Below are positions 1 through 8,282 of a stretch of 64,000 bases of DNA, one piece after another; position 1 is the stretch's first letter, and each line of letters starts with the position of its first letter. The translations under genes were made by a program, and so were the position numbers. Origin of the DNA: Haloimpatiens lingqiaonensis (lineage in GTDB: Bacteria; Bacillota; Clostridia; Clostridiales; Clostridiaceae); the NCBI RefSeq assembly GCF_044502415.1, contig NZ_CP172402.1; one strand, written 5' to 3'. The notes beneath the pieces were generated by a model. It was not told the origin of the DNA. It searched no databases and was given only the letters and a program-made list of their open reading frames with translations.

Positions 1-66
1 TTTTCCAATGGAAAGTATCATACCTAAAGCTAATACTAAAATAACCTTTTTTCTACTAAAGTTCAT
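1..66 (-). CDS. N-terminus of a secreted or membrane protein (partial)
   Basis: The minus strand opens an ATG at 66 after an AGGGGG ribosome binding site and reads MNFSRKKVILVLALGMILSI before running off the window edge. A short basic start followed by a hydrophobic run is a signal peptide or first membrane segment. Nothing beyond residue 22 is visible, so no function can be assigned. It is transcribed away from the GNAT-like gene. Confidence 0.6.
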   Translation of the reverse strand, partial: MNFSRKKVILVLALGMILSIGK

Positions 67-238
67 AAAAAAACCCCCTAATAAAATGTAACTTTTTCTT
101 AACCCATTCCCCTTTTTATCACTATATAATTATAGTTTATATAGTTAAATGCTGTCAAGTACCCTAACCAAACTCCCATTTCCTTAGATTTACGGATTTT
201 TTCTTAATTATTCATATATATATGCTACCTTGTCCAAA

Positions 239-757
239 TTAATTCTTACTTTTTATTTCCTCTTTTAATAATATAAAAGTCTTATCCTTTTCTTTTACAT
301 TTACGATGTCATCACATATCTTTACCAATAAAAAACCATTTTTATTCCAAAAATTCAATTCATCCTTTTCATCACTAGAAATTATCACATAAAATTTTCC
401 TATATTAAATTCCCTAAATATTTTAATTATTTTTTTCAGTAGGCTATTTTTAATATATTCAGTATTTACATTATCTTTTAATCCAAAATATCTTATCCAA
501 AATTCATTATAATCTTTAAATTCTATTGCTCCTTTAAACAATCCAATGATATGGTTATTTCTAGTTATTTTTAAAAACACCTCCCCTTCTCCAAGATAAT
601 ATTCTAAAAATCTATCACAAAAATCTTTAAAGTCTAAATTTTCTCTTCCATCTTTATATACATTATTATCTTTTACCCAATTATATACTCCCACCAAATC
701 ATCTTTATTTATACTCTCAATACATATATCTTCAAATTTCAAATCGACTTGAAACAT
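239..757 (-). CDS. GNAT-like N-acetyltransferase family protein
   Basis: A 172-residue soluble protein with a good ribosome binding site (GGAGGTGTGAGG) before the ATG at 757. The order of segments suggests a GNAT fold: a helical acidic N-terminus, a central strand pair (FLKITRNNHIIGLFKGAI) and a C-terminal part with FWNKNGFLLV, which resembles the conserved motif B end (xFYxKxGF) of acetyltransferases. The usual acetyl-CoA pyrophosphate loop (Q/RxxGxG/A) is not obvious, so the protein may be divergent or inactive. Substrate is unknown. It stands alone between a partial secreted-protein gene and pepA, which is read the other way. Confidence 0.5.
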   Translation of the reverse strand: MFQVDLKFEDICIESINKDDLVGVYNWVKDNNVYKDGRENLDFKDFCDRFLEYYLGEGEVFLKITRNNHIIGLFKGAIEFKDYNEFWIRYFGLKDNVNTEYIKNSLLKKIIKIFREFNIGKFYVIISSDEKDELNFWNKNGFLLVKICDDIVNVKEKDKTFILLKEEIKSKN

Positions 758-911
758 ATCTCCTCACACCTCCAAGCAATTAAAATTTCTATATTGCCTC
801 CATAAATTCCTTTTTTAACTGATATTTTTATAATAAATATTTTCAATTGTTAAATTAAATATATAATTGTGGTAATATTATAATTAGTTATACTTAATAG
901 GGGGTGTTTTT

Positions 912-2306
912 ATGGTAAGTGTGGAAAAGAAAATTCTCAATTCAAATTTATTAATTTTTAAATTTGAAAACTACAATCTATCTTATCCAAAGGAAATAGA
1001 AGAATTTTTAAAATTCTCAACAAACAAGGGAAAATTTAAGGAATTTGAAACTTTAACCACTATGGGAAAATCCAGTTACGAAAAAATATACATAATAGGA
1101 CTGGGACTAACAGAAGAATTTAATACATCTGTACTATTTAAGTCTTTAGGCTTGGCACTTAAAAATATCAGGGAATCCATAGAATCTCTTGATATCTTAG
1201 ATAATTTTAATGATGATTTTGGATTTACTATAGGCGAAAGTATATCCTTATCTTTATACAAATTTAAGGGTTTTAAAAATGATTTTTCTCCAGTTAAATT
1301 AGAAAAAATAAACGTAATATCTTCTTGTAGAGAATCTATCGAAAGAGGATTAATTTCAGGAGAAAGTATAAACTTTTCTAGGGAAATAACTAATCTTCCT
1401 TCAAATATTGTAACACCAAAATATTTAGCTCAAAAATCTCAAGCTATAGCCACTGAAAACTCTTTAGATATAACTATATATGATAAATACATGTTAGAAA
1501 AATTAGGTATGAATTCAATAATAAATGTAGGAAATGGTAGCTGTCATGAACCATATTTAATAATACTACAATATCTAGGTGATCCAGACAGCAAAGAAAT
1601 CACCGCTCTAGTTGGAAAAGGTATTACTTTTGATAGCGGCGGACTTTCACTTAAACCATCTAAAGGAATGCATGGCATGGTAGGTGATATGGCTGGAGCT
1701 GCTTCTGTTTTAGGCGTTATGAAAGCCATAGGTAAATTAAAGCCTAAGAAGAATGTAATAGCTTTAATTCCTACTGCTGAAAACATGCCTTCTTCAAAAG
1801 CATATAAACCTGGAGATGTAATTAAAAGCTATAGTGGCAAAACTATACAAATAATCTCCACTGATGCAGAAGGCAGACTTATTTTATGCGATGCAATAAC
1901 CTATGCTAAGGAACTAGGTGCTACTACAATTATAGATGTGGCAACTTTGACAGGTTCCTGTGCTAATTTCTTGGGTAGTATAAATATTGGTTTATTCTCT
2001 AATTCAAATAAATTAGCTGAAAAATTAATATCTTCTGGTAAAGAAACGGGAGAATATTTGTGGAGATTGCCAAATAATGATGAGTATATTGAACAATTAA
2101 AAACTCCTAGTGCCGATCTTAAAAACTCAGGAGATAGCTGCGGTGCAATAGTTGCCAGCATGTTTTTACAATGTTTTGCAGAGGATGTAAATTTCGCACA
2201 TTTAGATATAGCTGGCTGTTCTTCTGCTAGAGAATATTCAGACGTATACGAAAAAGGCTCCAACGGAAAACCCGCAAGAACCCTAATAAACTACCTTATT
2301 AAATAA
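912..2306 (+). CDS. pepA: Leucyl aminopeptidase (M17 family)
   Basis: Cytosolic metallo-aminopeptidase that removes N-terminal residues from peptides. The 464-residue length fits the family. The C-terminal catalytic domain has the metal-binding signature GKGITFDSGGLSLKPS and the M17 hallmark TDAEGRLILCDA. The N-terminal third is the weaker-conserved regulatory domain. The ATG at 912 follows a GGGGGTG ribosome binding site. It is monocistronic: a long non-coding repeat region with a hairpin follows. No leader is recognised. Confidence 0.93.
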   Translation: MVSVEKKILNSNLLIFKFENYNLSYPKEIEEFLKFSTNKGKFKEFETLTTMGKSSYEKIYIIGLGLTEEFNTSVLFKSLGLALKNIRESIESLDILDNFNDDFGFTIGESISLSLYKFKGFKNDFSPVKLEKINVISSCRESIERGLISGESINFSREITNLPSNIVTPKYLAQKSQAIATENSLDITIYDKYMLEKLGMNSIINVGNGSCHEPYLIILQYLGDPDSKEITALVGKGITFDSGGLSLKPSKGMHGMVGDMAGAASVLGVMKAIGKLKPKKNVIALIPTAENMPSSKAYKPGDVIKSYSGKTIQIISTDAEGRLILCDAITYAKELGATTIIDVATLTGSCANFLGSINIGLFSNSNKLAEKLISSGKETGEYLWRLPNNDEYIEQLKTPSADLKNSGDSCGAIVASMFLQCFAEDVNFAHLDIAGCSSAREYSDVYEKGSNGKPARTLINYLIK

Positions 2307-2540
2307 CAAGAGTATATTGTGACGTAATGGCATAGGAAAAATCTGATTTTAATTCCGTGATAAATGTGAAATTTTGGACTTGAACAGTACGCCAAGAACT
2401 AAGGGACAATTGACAATTGAAAATGGACAAGGGACAATTAAGTAAGAAGTAAAAGATTAGGTACTAGGTGCTAGGAAAGAATAATTTTCCTCCACTGCGT
2501 TACAGAAAACCTTTAATTGAATATGAAGAATGGTATAGTA

Positions 2541-2590
2541 AGAAAAGATATAACTGTTTCATTAAACAAAGCAGTTATATCTTTTCTTTT
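2541..2590 (+). terminator. pepA: Hairpin, probable pepA transcription terminator
   Basis: AGAAAAGATATAACTG (2541-2556) pairs perfectly with CAGTTATATCTTTTCT (2572-2587) around a 15-nt loop and is followed by TTT. It lies about 235 bp after pepA on its strand and is the first strong stem found there. Confidence 0.6.
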
Positions 2591-2864
2591 AGGGCTTAAA
2601 AAATCTTTTATTGGCGATAGCCAGCGAAAATATAGAAATATCAAATATCAAATATCAAATATCAATTAATGTTTAAATTCCTATGGAATTTCTTAAATTA
2701 GAATTTGTGGAAGAAGTAAGAAGTGACAAGTGACAATGGACAATTGACAATTGACAATTGACAATTGAGAATTAAGTAAGGGTTAAGAAGTAATAGGTAA
2801 AATTTCAGAAGTTTAGCACTTAAAAAGTTTTTTTTGGCGTAGCCCGCTGATTTATAATGAAAGA

Positions 2865-2942
2865 TTTATCCGATGACTACCTGCCGTAACACTCCCACTT
2901 CTAACAAAGTGGGAGATAACGGCAGGTAGTCATCGGATAAAA
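2865..2942 (-). repeat. Copy 1 of the ~135-bp dispersed hairpin element (core only)
   Basis: An almost perfect palindrome. TTTATCCGATGACTACCTGC (2865-2884) reappears reversed at 2923-2942, and an inner stem CTCCCACTT/AAGTGGGAG surrounds a small loop. The asymmetric inner parts (GTAACA versus ATAAC) show this copy is in the opposite orientation to those at 6.8, 52.5 and 57.7 kb. It lacks the outer GCTTCAGATGGAG hairpin that precedes the core in the other copies. Confidence 0.85.
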
Positions 2943-3214
2943 TGAAAAAAATCCACATTATTTGTTATTTGATATTTGATATCTGATATTTATTATCTAT
3001 ATATTTAGCCTGGCTACCGCCAATAAAAGATTTAAGTTAAGCCAAAAAGCTAACATAATTTCACATTGTGAAATTATGTTAGCTATCTTTTTTACATTCT
3101 AAAATTTTTCGTAATACAATGAAGAAAAATTATCCTTTACTAGCCCACTAGCCCACTAATTTGGGCCCTCTAGCACTCTGTCCAACTAGCACTCTAAAAA
3201 TAGTGACTCCGCCA

Positions 3215-3883
3215 CTATTTTTCATAGTATGTTAATGTAAGTCTTATGATTCTTCTGCAAATTCTTCTAGCCTCATCATATGGAACGCCATAACTTCTTA
3301 GCATCCTAAATACGCCTGGATTATAACGCTCTATTTCTCTTAAAATTTTATCCACATCTTTTGGTCTATATCTAAGTTTCTCTTCTTCACTGTTATATCT
3401 AATAACATTCATCTCATCCTCATTGCTTTCTCCATTTTCCCTATTTGACATTTCTGATTCCATTTCAGGTACCATAGGCATCATTGGTCCTTCACCCATA
3501 TTAGGCATCATAAATGGCATCATAGGGGGTTGCATATTTTCCATAAACATCTGAGGTGGCATTTGCCCCATTGGTCCCATAGGGCCCATAGGGTTTTGAG
3601 CCATTTGCATACAATACATCATGCATGGCATCATATATGACATCATAGGCATATTGGCTGGATTCATATTTCCTGGACACATTGGATTAATCATGCCTGC
3701 TGGCTTCATAGCACCTGCTGAATTCATATTAGGAGTATTATACATTCCATCATAATCAATATTATTTTCCATAGGATAATTATTCATATTGGGGTTCATA
3801 TTTAAATTCATTTCTCCAGGTGAAATTGGTACCATTTCATATTCATCCTCAATATCTATTTCCTTTCTAATATCCATATCCAA
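3215..3883 (-). CDS. Methionine/proline/asparagine-rich protein, possible spore-coat-like protein
   Basis: A 222-residue protein of unknown function. Residues about 20-145 are low complexity, dominated by Met, Pro, Asn and Gly with repeated NMN, MMP and PMGPMGPMG motifs and two Cys in PCMMYCMQ. The C-terminal ~70 residues are ordinary, basic and helical (DVDKILREIERYNPGVFRML...RRICRRIIR) and look like the conserved domain. There is no signal peptide. The likely start is TTG at 3883, 9 nt after GGAGG; an ATG two codons on is too far from it. The composition recalls clostridial coat proteins or a metal-binding Met-rich protein; both are guesses. Confidence 0.7.
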   Translation of the reverse strand: MDMDIRKEIDIEDEYEMVPISPGEMNLNMNPNMNNYPMENNIDYDGMYNTPNMNSAGAMKPAGMINPMCPGNMNPANMPMMSYMMPCMMYCMQMAQNPMGPMGPMGQMPPQMFMENMQPPMMPFMMPNMGEGPMMPMVPEMESEMSNRENGESNEDEMNVIRYNSEEEKLRYRPKDVDKILREIERYNPGVFRMLRSYGVPYDEARRICRRIIRLTLTYYEK

Positions 3884-3989
3884 ATAAATTTACCTCCACA
3901 AAATAATACTACACTAACAACATATGCATAATATGCTCTTTTGATACATAGTTTGTATACTGTTAAATAAATATTATTTCAATGAATAT

Positions 3990-5014
3990 TTATAACAACT
4001 CTATACCTTGCTCCATGCAATCTTTTATTATATCTTCTGTCCACAGTGAGGCTTGTACTTCTCCTATATGAGCTTTTCTAAGGAAAAACATACATATTCT
4101 AGATTGTCCAATTCCCCCACCTATGGTATAAGGAAGTTTTCCTTCCAATAACATTTTATGATATTCCAATTCTTTTCTATACTGACAGTTTTCTTTTTCT
4201 AATTGATAAAGTAAAGCTTCTTCATCTACTCTTATACCCATAGATGATAGTTCTAATGCACAGTTTAAAACTGGATACCAAAATATTATATCTCCATTTA
4301 AACTCCAGTCATCATAATCCGGAGAACTGTCCATCATGTTTTTTCCCTGATTTTAATGTATCACCTATCTTCATTATAAATACAACTTTTTTATTTTTAG
4401 CTATGGCATTTTCTCTTTCTTTTGATGTAAGATCTGGATACATGTCCTCTAGTTCTTGCGTAGTTATAAAACTTATTTCGCTCCGGCAATATCTTTTCTA
4501 TATGAGGATACTCCTTATGAACAATATCCTCTGTATTTTTAAATACACTGTATATATACCTAACTACTTCTTTAAGCTGTTTTTCATTTCTACATTCCTT
4601 ACTTATTACCTTTTCCCAGTCCCATTGATCCACATATATAGAATGTATATTGTCTAATTCCTCATCTCTTCTTATGGCATTCATATCTGTGTAAAGGCCT
4701 TCACCCTCTACAAAATCATATCTATATAATGCAGTTCTTTTCCATTTAGCTAGGGATTGAACTATTTCTATACTTTCCTCTTTTCCTAAATCTAAAGCAT
4801 CAAAGGACACAGGTCTTTCATATCCATTTAAATTGTCATTAAGCCCTGTAGCACTCTTTACAAATAAAGGCGCAGATACTCTAGTTAAGTTCAATTTTTT
4901 TGAAAGTTCCCTTTCAAAATAATCCTTAACTTTTTTTATAGCTTTTTCTGTTTCTTTTAAACTCAAGCTTGATTTATAACCTTTTATCACTTGAAACTTT
5001 TTGCTTTTGTTCAT
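3990..5014 (-). pseudogene. asnA: Aspartate-ammonia ligase (asparagine synthetase A), two frameshifts
   Basis: AsnA makes asparagine from aspartate, ammonia and ATP. The family length is about 330-340 residues; here the frame is cut in two. The N-terminal part (5014 to about 4481) carries the class-II synthetase-like core (LTRVSAPLFV, DQWDWEKVI). Removing one base at 4480 (GGAG-C-GAA on the minus strand) restores PEEISFITTQELEDMYP. A second extra base near 4328 separates KSGKKHDG from SPDYDDWSLNGDI. The last part holds GGGIGQSRICM and ends normally. A T-box precedes it, so the locus is otherwise intact and may be functional if the indels are sequence errors. Confidence 0.9.
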
Positions 5015-5135
5015 AACAACTTCCTCCTAAACCTGATTGTTTTTTATAAATTGATCCTAAGCTTATTTCTTTTAAATAGCCAATTTATACTAATTGCATT
5101 AAAACTAACAAACTCTCAAAAAGCTGTTTTTTTGT

Positions 5136-5436
5136 AAAATAAAAAGCCTCCCATCCCCAAAGGGACGAAAAGCTATATTTTCGCGGTACCACCCTAATTA
5201 ACTTGCAAGCAAGTTCACTCTAAGCTACAGTACGGAACTATGAATTCGATACTGCCCATTCTTTAACGGTTTGGTTCCGTCTGAGCCTAATTTTGCATTT
5301 TTTAAATGCAATTTCAGTCAGAAACTCCAAGATGTTCTTCAATACAAGTTTCATACTAATCTCTCACCATCATTAGCTCGCTTTAAATTCACTTTATATT
5401 TACTCTTCTCTTCACAGTTTTTATTTCTTAAATTTT
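5136..5436 (-). promoter_or_regulatory. T-box riboswitch controlling asnA (asparagine specifier)
   Basis: The minus strand carries the T-box sequence AGGGTGGTACCGCG (about 5188-5201) followed by a terminator hairpin GTCCCTTTGGGGATGGGAGGC and a T run (about 5136-5170), the hallmark of tRNA-sensing leaders. Upstream is a long Stem I. Its specifier-like segment GAAGAACATC (about 5330-5340) offers AAC, an Asn codon, matching the asparagine synthetase downstream. The leader should raise asnA expression when uncharged tRNA-Asn accumulates. Confidence 0.93.
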
Positions 5437-5442
5437 TATTAG

Positions 5443-5471
5443 ATTATATCATGTAGTTATTTATCTGTAAA
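5443..5471 (-). promoter_or_regulatory. Sigma-A promoter of the asnA T-box leader
   Basis: On the minus strand TTTACA (-35, 5466-5471) and TATAAT (-10, 5443-5448) are separated by 17 bp. Transcription would begin near 5436, just before Stem I of the T-box. Confidence 0.7.
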
Positions 5472-5673
5472 TATATTTTTGAAATTTATTTTTATACATC
5501 TTGCATTCTAGTTACATTTTTACTTATGGACATTAACCCATTTAAAATTAAATTCCTTATTCACTATTACATACTAATTTGTAAAAAATATTGTAATAAT
5601 CTTTATACCCAAATTAACTAACTTTATGTTATAATTTAACTTAAAGTTCATATTTATATTGCAGGAGGTAGCT

Positions 5674-6630
5674 ATGTTCGGTAATATTCGCAACAAACTT
5701 AATAATATTTGGAACATCATTGATAACATTTGGAATAACTATGGATATTTAATTTTTGGAGGTTTTTTTGCAATAAGTGCTTGTATAGCGCTATTTAATG
5801 GTCAATCTACTACTAGCATTATATATACATTAATGCTTGCATTTGCTGGATTCACAGCAAAAAAAGACTTAAAAAAAGATGTACGAGCTATAAATTTTTT
5901 AATATGGTGTATACCAATAATGGCATTTCTAATGTTTATTCAAAAACATGGATATACTATATGGGGAAAAGTATTGCAATGGCAGATGACAAAAGGGTTG
6001 GGCTGGAACTGGAACGAAACCTTTAAAAATATTCCTTTTAATGATGCTAGCTTTACAAGAATCTATCAAGCTAAATGGCTAAATGATTTTTTCACTTTTG
6101 TCTATAATAATGGATTTGTAGTTCCTGTACTAATTCCTATATATAGAGCTGTTTTGTGTAAGGATAAGAGAAAAATGATAAGATATATTCTCTCAGCTCA
6201 TGTATTGCAAATCTTTTTAATAAGCCCTTTTTATGCAGCAATACGTCTTCAAGAAGTTTGGTATGTGCTTGGAAATCCTGACAGACTTCAAAGGAACTTT
6301 ACACCGCAGCAAGCAGCTGGATGGACACTAAACTGTTTTCCATCTATGCATACTTCCATAGCTTTTGCCATGTTTCTAGTGGTTTTACATGAAAAAGATA
6401 AGATATTTAAATATGCTTGGTCTTTTTTCTGTTTAAGCGTAGTTTATTCTACCATGTACATGGAAATACATTGGGTAATAGACGTAATAGCTGGAATTGT
6501 ACTAGCCTTAGTAACTGTTAAATTAGTAGATTTTATTTTTAAACTCTTTGATAATGCGATTTTAAACAAAACATCTAAAGCAAAGATTAATTACTTGTAC
6601 TGTAATCCTGAAAAAAAAATAAAATTTTAA
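5674..6630 (+). CDS. PAP2-superfamily membrane protein (phosphatase / inositol-phosphoceramide-synthase-like)
   Basis: A 318-residue polytopic membrane protein. The C-terminal half has the PAP2/Aur1-like phosphatase motifs: CFPSMHTSIAF (catalytic His in PSMH) and HWVIDVIAGIVLALV (second catalytic His plus Asp). The N-terminal half has several hydrophobic helices. It would dephosphorylate or transfer a lipid phosphate head group. The start is the ATG at 5674, five bases after AGGAGG; the earlier in-frame TTG overlaps that ribosome binding site. It is a single gene followed by a terminator. Confidence 0.8.
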   Translation: MFGNIRNKLNNIWNIIDNIWNNYGYLIFGGFFAISACIALFNGQSTTSIIYTLMLAFAGFTAKKDLKKDVRAINFLIWCIPIMAFLMFIQKHGYTIWGKVLQWQMTKGLGWNWNETFKNIPFNDASFTRIYQAKWLNDFFTFVYNNGFVVPVLIPIYRAVLCKDKRKMIRYILSAHVLQIFLISPFYAAIRLQEVWYVLGNPDRLQRNFTPQQAAGWTLNCFPSMHTSIAFAMFLVVLHEKDKIFKYAWSFFCLSVVYSTMYMEIHWVIDVIAGIVLALVTVKLVDFIFKLFDNAILNKTSKAKINYLYCNPEKKIKF

Positions 6631-6633
6631 AAT

Positions 6634-6676
6634 AAAAAACTAGACTTTTTACATTATTAAGTCTAGTTTTTTATTT
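6634..6676 (+). terminator. Rho-independent terminator after the PAP2-like gene
   Basis: AAAAAACTAGACTT pairs with AAGTCTAGTTTTTT around a ~11-nt loop, ending in a T tract. With the A tract on its left arm it may also stop transcription from the tRNA side. Confidence 0.8.
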
Positions 6677-6692
6677 TATCCTATGTAATTTT

Positions 6693-6780
6693 TGGTGCAG
6701 ATGATGGGACTTGAACCCATACGTCCTTACGGACACTACCCCCTCAAGATAGCGCGTCTGCCGATTCCGCCACACCTGCA
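6693..6780 (-). tRNA. tRNA-Leu, anticodon GAG
   Basis: The minus strand folds as a class II tRNA with a 7-bp acceptor (TGCAGGT with ATCTGCA), an encoded CCA end, a long variable arm (GTGTCCGTAAGGAC region) and a T-arm GGGTTCAAGTCCC. The anticodon stem CTATC/GGTAG closes the loop TTGAGGG, giving anticodon GAG, which reads CUU/CUC leucine codons. Confidence 0.95.
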
Positions 6781-6820
6781 TAATATTAAATTTTCAATTT
6801 TAAATTTTACATTTATTTTA

Positions 6821-6953
6821 TAAACAGATCTCTAACCTTCAGATGGAGTTTTTACTCCAACTGAAGGTTAGAGATCGTTATCCAGGGACGTAGCTGCCGT
6901 TATCTCCCACTTTATTAGAAGTGGGAGTGTTACGGCAGGTAGTCATGGGATAA
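6821..6953 (+). repeat. Copy 2 of the ~135-bp dispersed hairpin element
   Basis: Two stems in a row. The first is GATCTCTAACCTTCAG with CTGAAGGTTAGAGATC around a TTTTTACTCC loop. The second is the GCTGCCGTTATCTCCCACTT / AAGTGGGAG...ACGGCAG core also found at 2865-2942. It ends in GTCATGGGATAAA. It lies between a tRNA gene and the 3' end of a lytic transglycosylase gene. Confidence 0.85.
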
Positions 6954-6977
6954 ATACAAAAATTCAATTATATACTA

Positions 6978-7589
6978 TTATTTAGAACTTATATGAAAGT
7001 TTTTAAACATATCCTTAATTAACTGAGTTTTATTTTTTCTTTGATTGTTATACAAGGTTTTGTATATATTGTGACTAATCTTTACCTTCTTTACATATTT
7101 ATCTGTTTCTTTAAAAGGTATATAATGAAGATTTTTCCCATCCTTGGAGTGTTCAGGGTCTTTTAGCCACTTTGAAACTCTTCCTCTACCTGCATTATAA
7201 GCTGCTAGTACTAAATCCATATCCTTAAATTCCTTTTGAAGATTTTTCACATACCAACATCCCATTTTAATATTGGTTTCTGGGTTATAAAGTATATTTT
7301 CTTGAAAATTTATCATTTGCATTTTTTCTGATATCCACTTTGCAGTTTCAGGTGTTAACTGCATGAGTCCATAGGCATCTTTATTGGATTTAGCTCTATC
7401 ATTAAAATTACTTTCAGTCTTTATTATAGCAGCTATAAGCATAGGATCTAATTCATTTTCTTTTGAATATCTCTCTATATATTCTTTATATTTATATGGG
7501 TACATGTTTTTAGCTATATTTTCTACATTTAAAATTGCTAAAATTACTGCAAATATTATAATAATTAAAACCAATTTTCTTTTTTTCAT
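6978..7589 (-). CDS. Lytic transglycosylase (SLT domain), membrane-anchored
   Basis: Cleaves the MurNAc-GlcNAc bond of peptidoglycan. Residues 6-24 form a single N-terminal membrane anchor or signal peptide (KLVLIIIIFAVILAIL). The SLT domain follows: LDPMLIAAIIKTESNFN carries the catalytic Glu in ES, then AYGLMQLTPETA and LAAYNAGRGRV, all family hallmarks. The 203 residues are typical of small SLT proteins. Its ATG overlaps the coaE stop in an ATGA junction, so translation is coupled to coaE. Confidence 0.92.
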   Translation of the reverse strand: MKKRKLVLIIIIFAVILAILNVENIAKNMYPYKYKEYIERYSKENELDPMLIAAIIKTESNFNDRAKSNKDAYGLMQLTPETAKWISEKMQMINFQENILYNPETNIKMGCWYVKNLQKEFKDMDLVLAAYNAGRGRVSKWLKDPEHSKDGKNLHYIPFKETDKYVKKVKISHNIYKTLYNNQRKNKTQLIKDMFKNFHISSK

Positions 7590-8194
7590 AGGTGGCCCTC
7601 ATCCTTTTTAATCATTGCTATTATATAATTTATCTGATTTATTGTACTAATTAAATCTTTACTATTATCTATTACAAAGTCCACATATTTCTTTTTTTCT
7701 TCCAAATCCATTTGCGAATTTGTTCTATCTAAAACCTGTTTTCTTGTAAAGTTATCTCGCTTCATAACTCTTTCTATTTGAGTTTCTCTATCTACCCAAA
7801 TCAATATATTCTTGTGCATATGCTTATATATACCTTGCTCAATTAGCGTAGGAGCATCTAATATACATATATCTTCTCCAGCCTCTTCGTAGGTTTTAAA
7901 TCTTAAGTCTATTTCTTTTTTTATATATGGCATTATTATACCTTCTAGGGCTTTTCGTCTTTCTTCATGCATAAAAATAAAATTTCCAAGTTCTCTTCTT
8001 TTTAAATTGCCCTGGTTATCAAAAAATTCTTCCCCAAAGGTTTCTTTTATTTTTTCTTTTATTTTTGGATATATATTCAAAACCTCTCTGGCTATAAAAT
8101 CTGCATCAATAATTTTAATACCCTTATCCTTCAATATATTAGAAATAGTACTTTTACCACTACCTACCCCACCAGTTAGTCCTATTTTAAGCAC
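7586..8194 (-). CDS. coaE: Dephospho-CoA kinase
   Basis: Last step of coenzyme A synthesis: phosphorylates the 3'-OH of dephospho-CoA. The 202-residue length is typical. The P-loop GLTGGVGSGKST is at residues 5-16, with the DAPTLIE segment and a lid region (KRDNFTRKQ). The start is GTG at 8194 after GGGGTGA. Gene order polA-coaE-SLT on one strand is common in clostridia; SLT overlaps its end by 4 bp and polA ends about 90 bp upstream. Confidence 0.95.
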   Translation of the reverse strand: MLKIGLTGGVGSGKSTISNILKDKGIKIIDADFIAREVLNIYPKIKEKIKETFGEEFFDNQGNLKRRELGNFIFMHEERRKALEGIIMPYIKKEIDLRFKTYEEAGEDICILDAPTLIEQGIYKHMHKNILIWVDRETQIERVMKRDNFTRKQVLDRTNSQMDLEEKKKYVDFVIDNSKDLISTINQINYIIAMIKKDEGHL

Positions 8195-8282
8195 AAAATC
8201 ACCCCATTACTTTAGTCGAGAGTGAAGAATGGAACGTTGAGAGTTAAAATTCCAATTCCCCACTTGCAATTATAAGTTCAAG

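Larger units (their letters stand above)
2307..3214. repeat. Long intergenic region full of degenerate short-word repeats
   Basis: No gene is seen in this 908-bp gap. It holds runs of slightly varied words: (T)TGACAAT and GGACAAGGGACAATT near 2403-2440 and 2720-2770, AAGTAAGAAGTAA, TATCAAATATCAAATATCAA at 2638-2665, and CTAGCCCACTAGCCCACTA near 3140-3190. The same words recur at about 24.7, 46.8, 50.4, 55.7, 59.1 and 62.5 kb. A strong hairpin (2541-2587) and a long palindrome (2865-2942) lie inside and are listed separately. Confidence 0.8.

Noticed and set aside
4244..4657. Plus-strand frame across asnA
   Set aside because: It has no ribosome binding site or known motifs and is antisense to a recognised gene.
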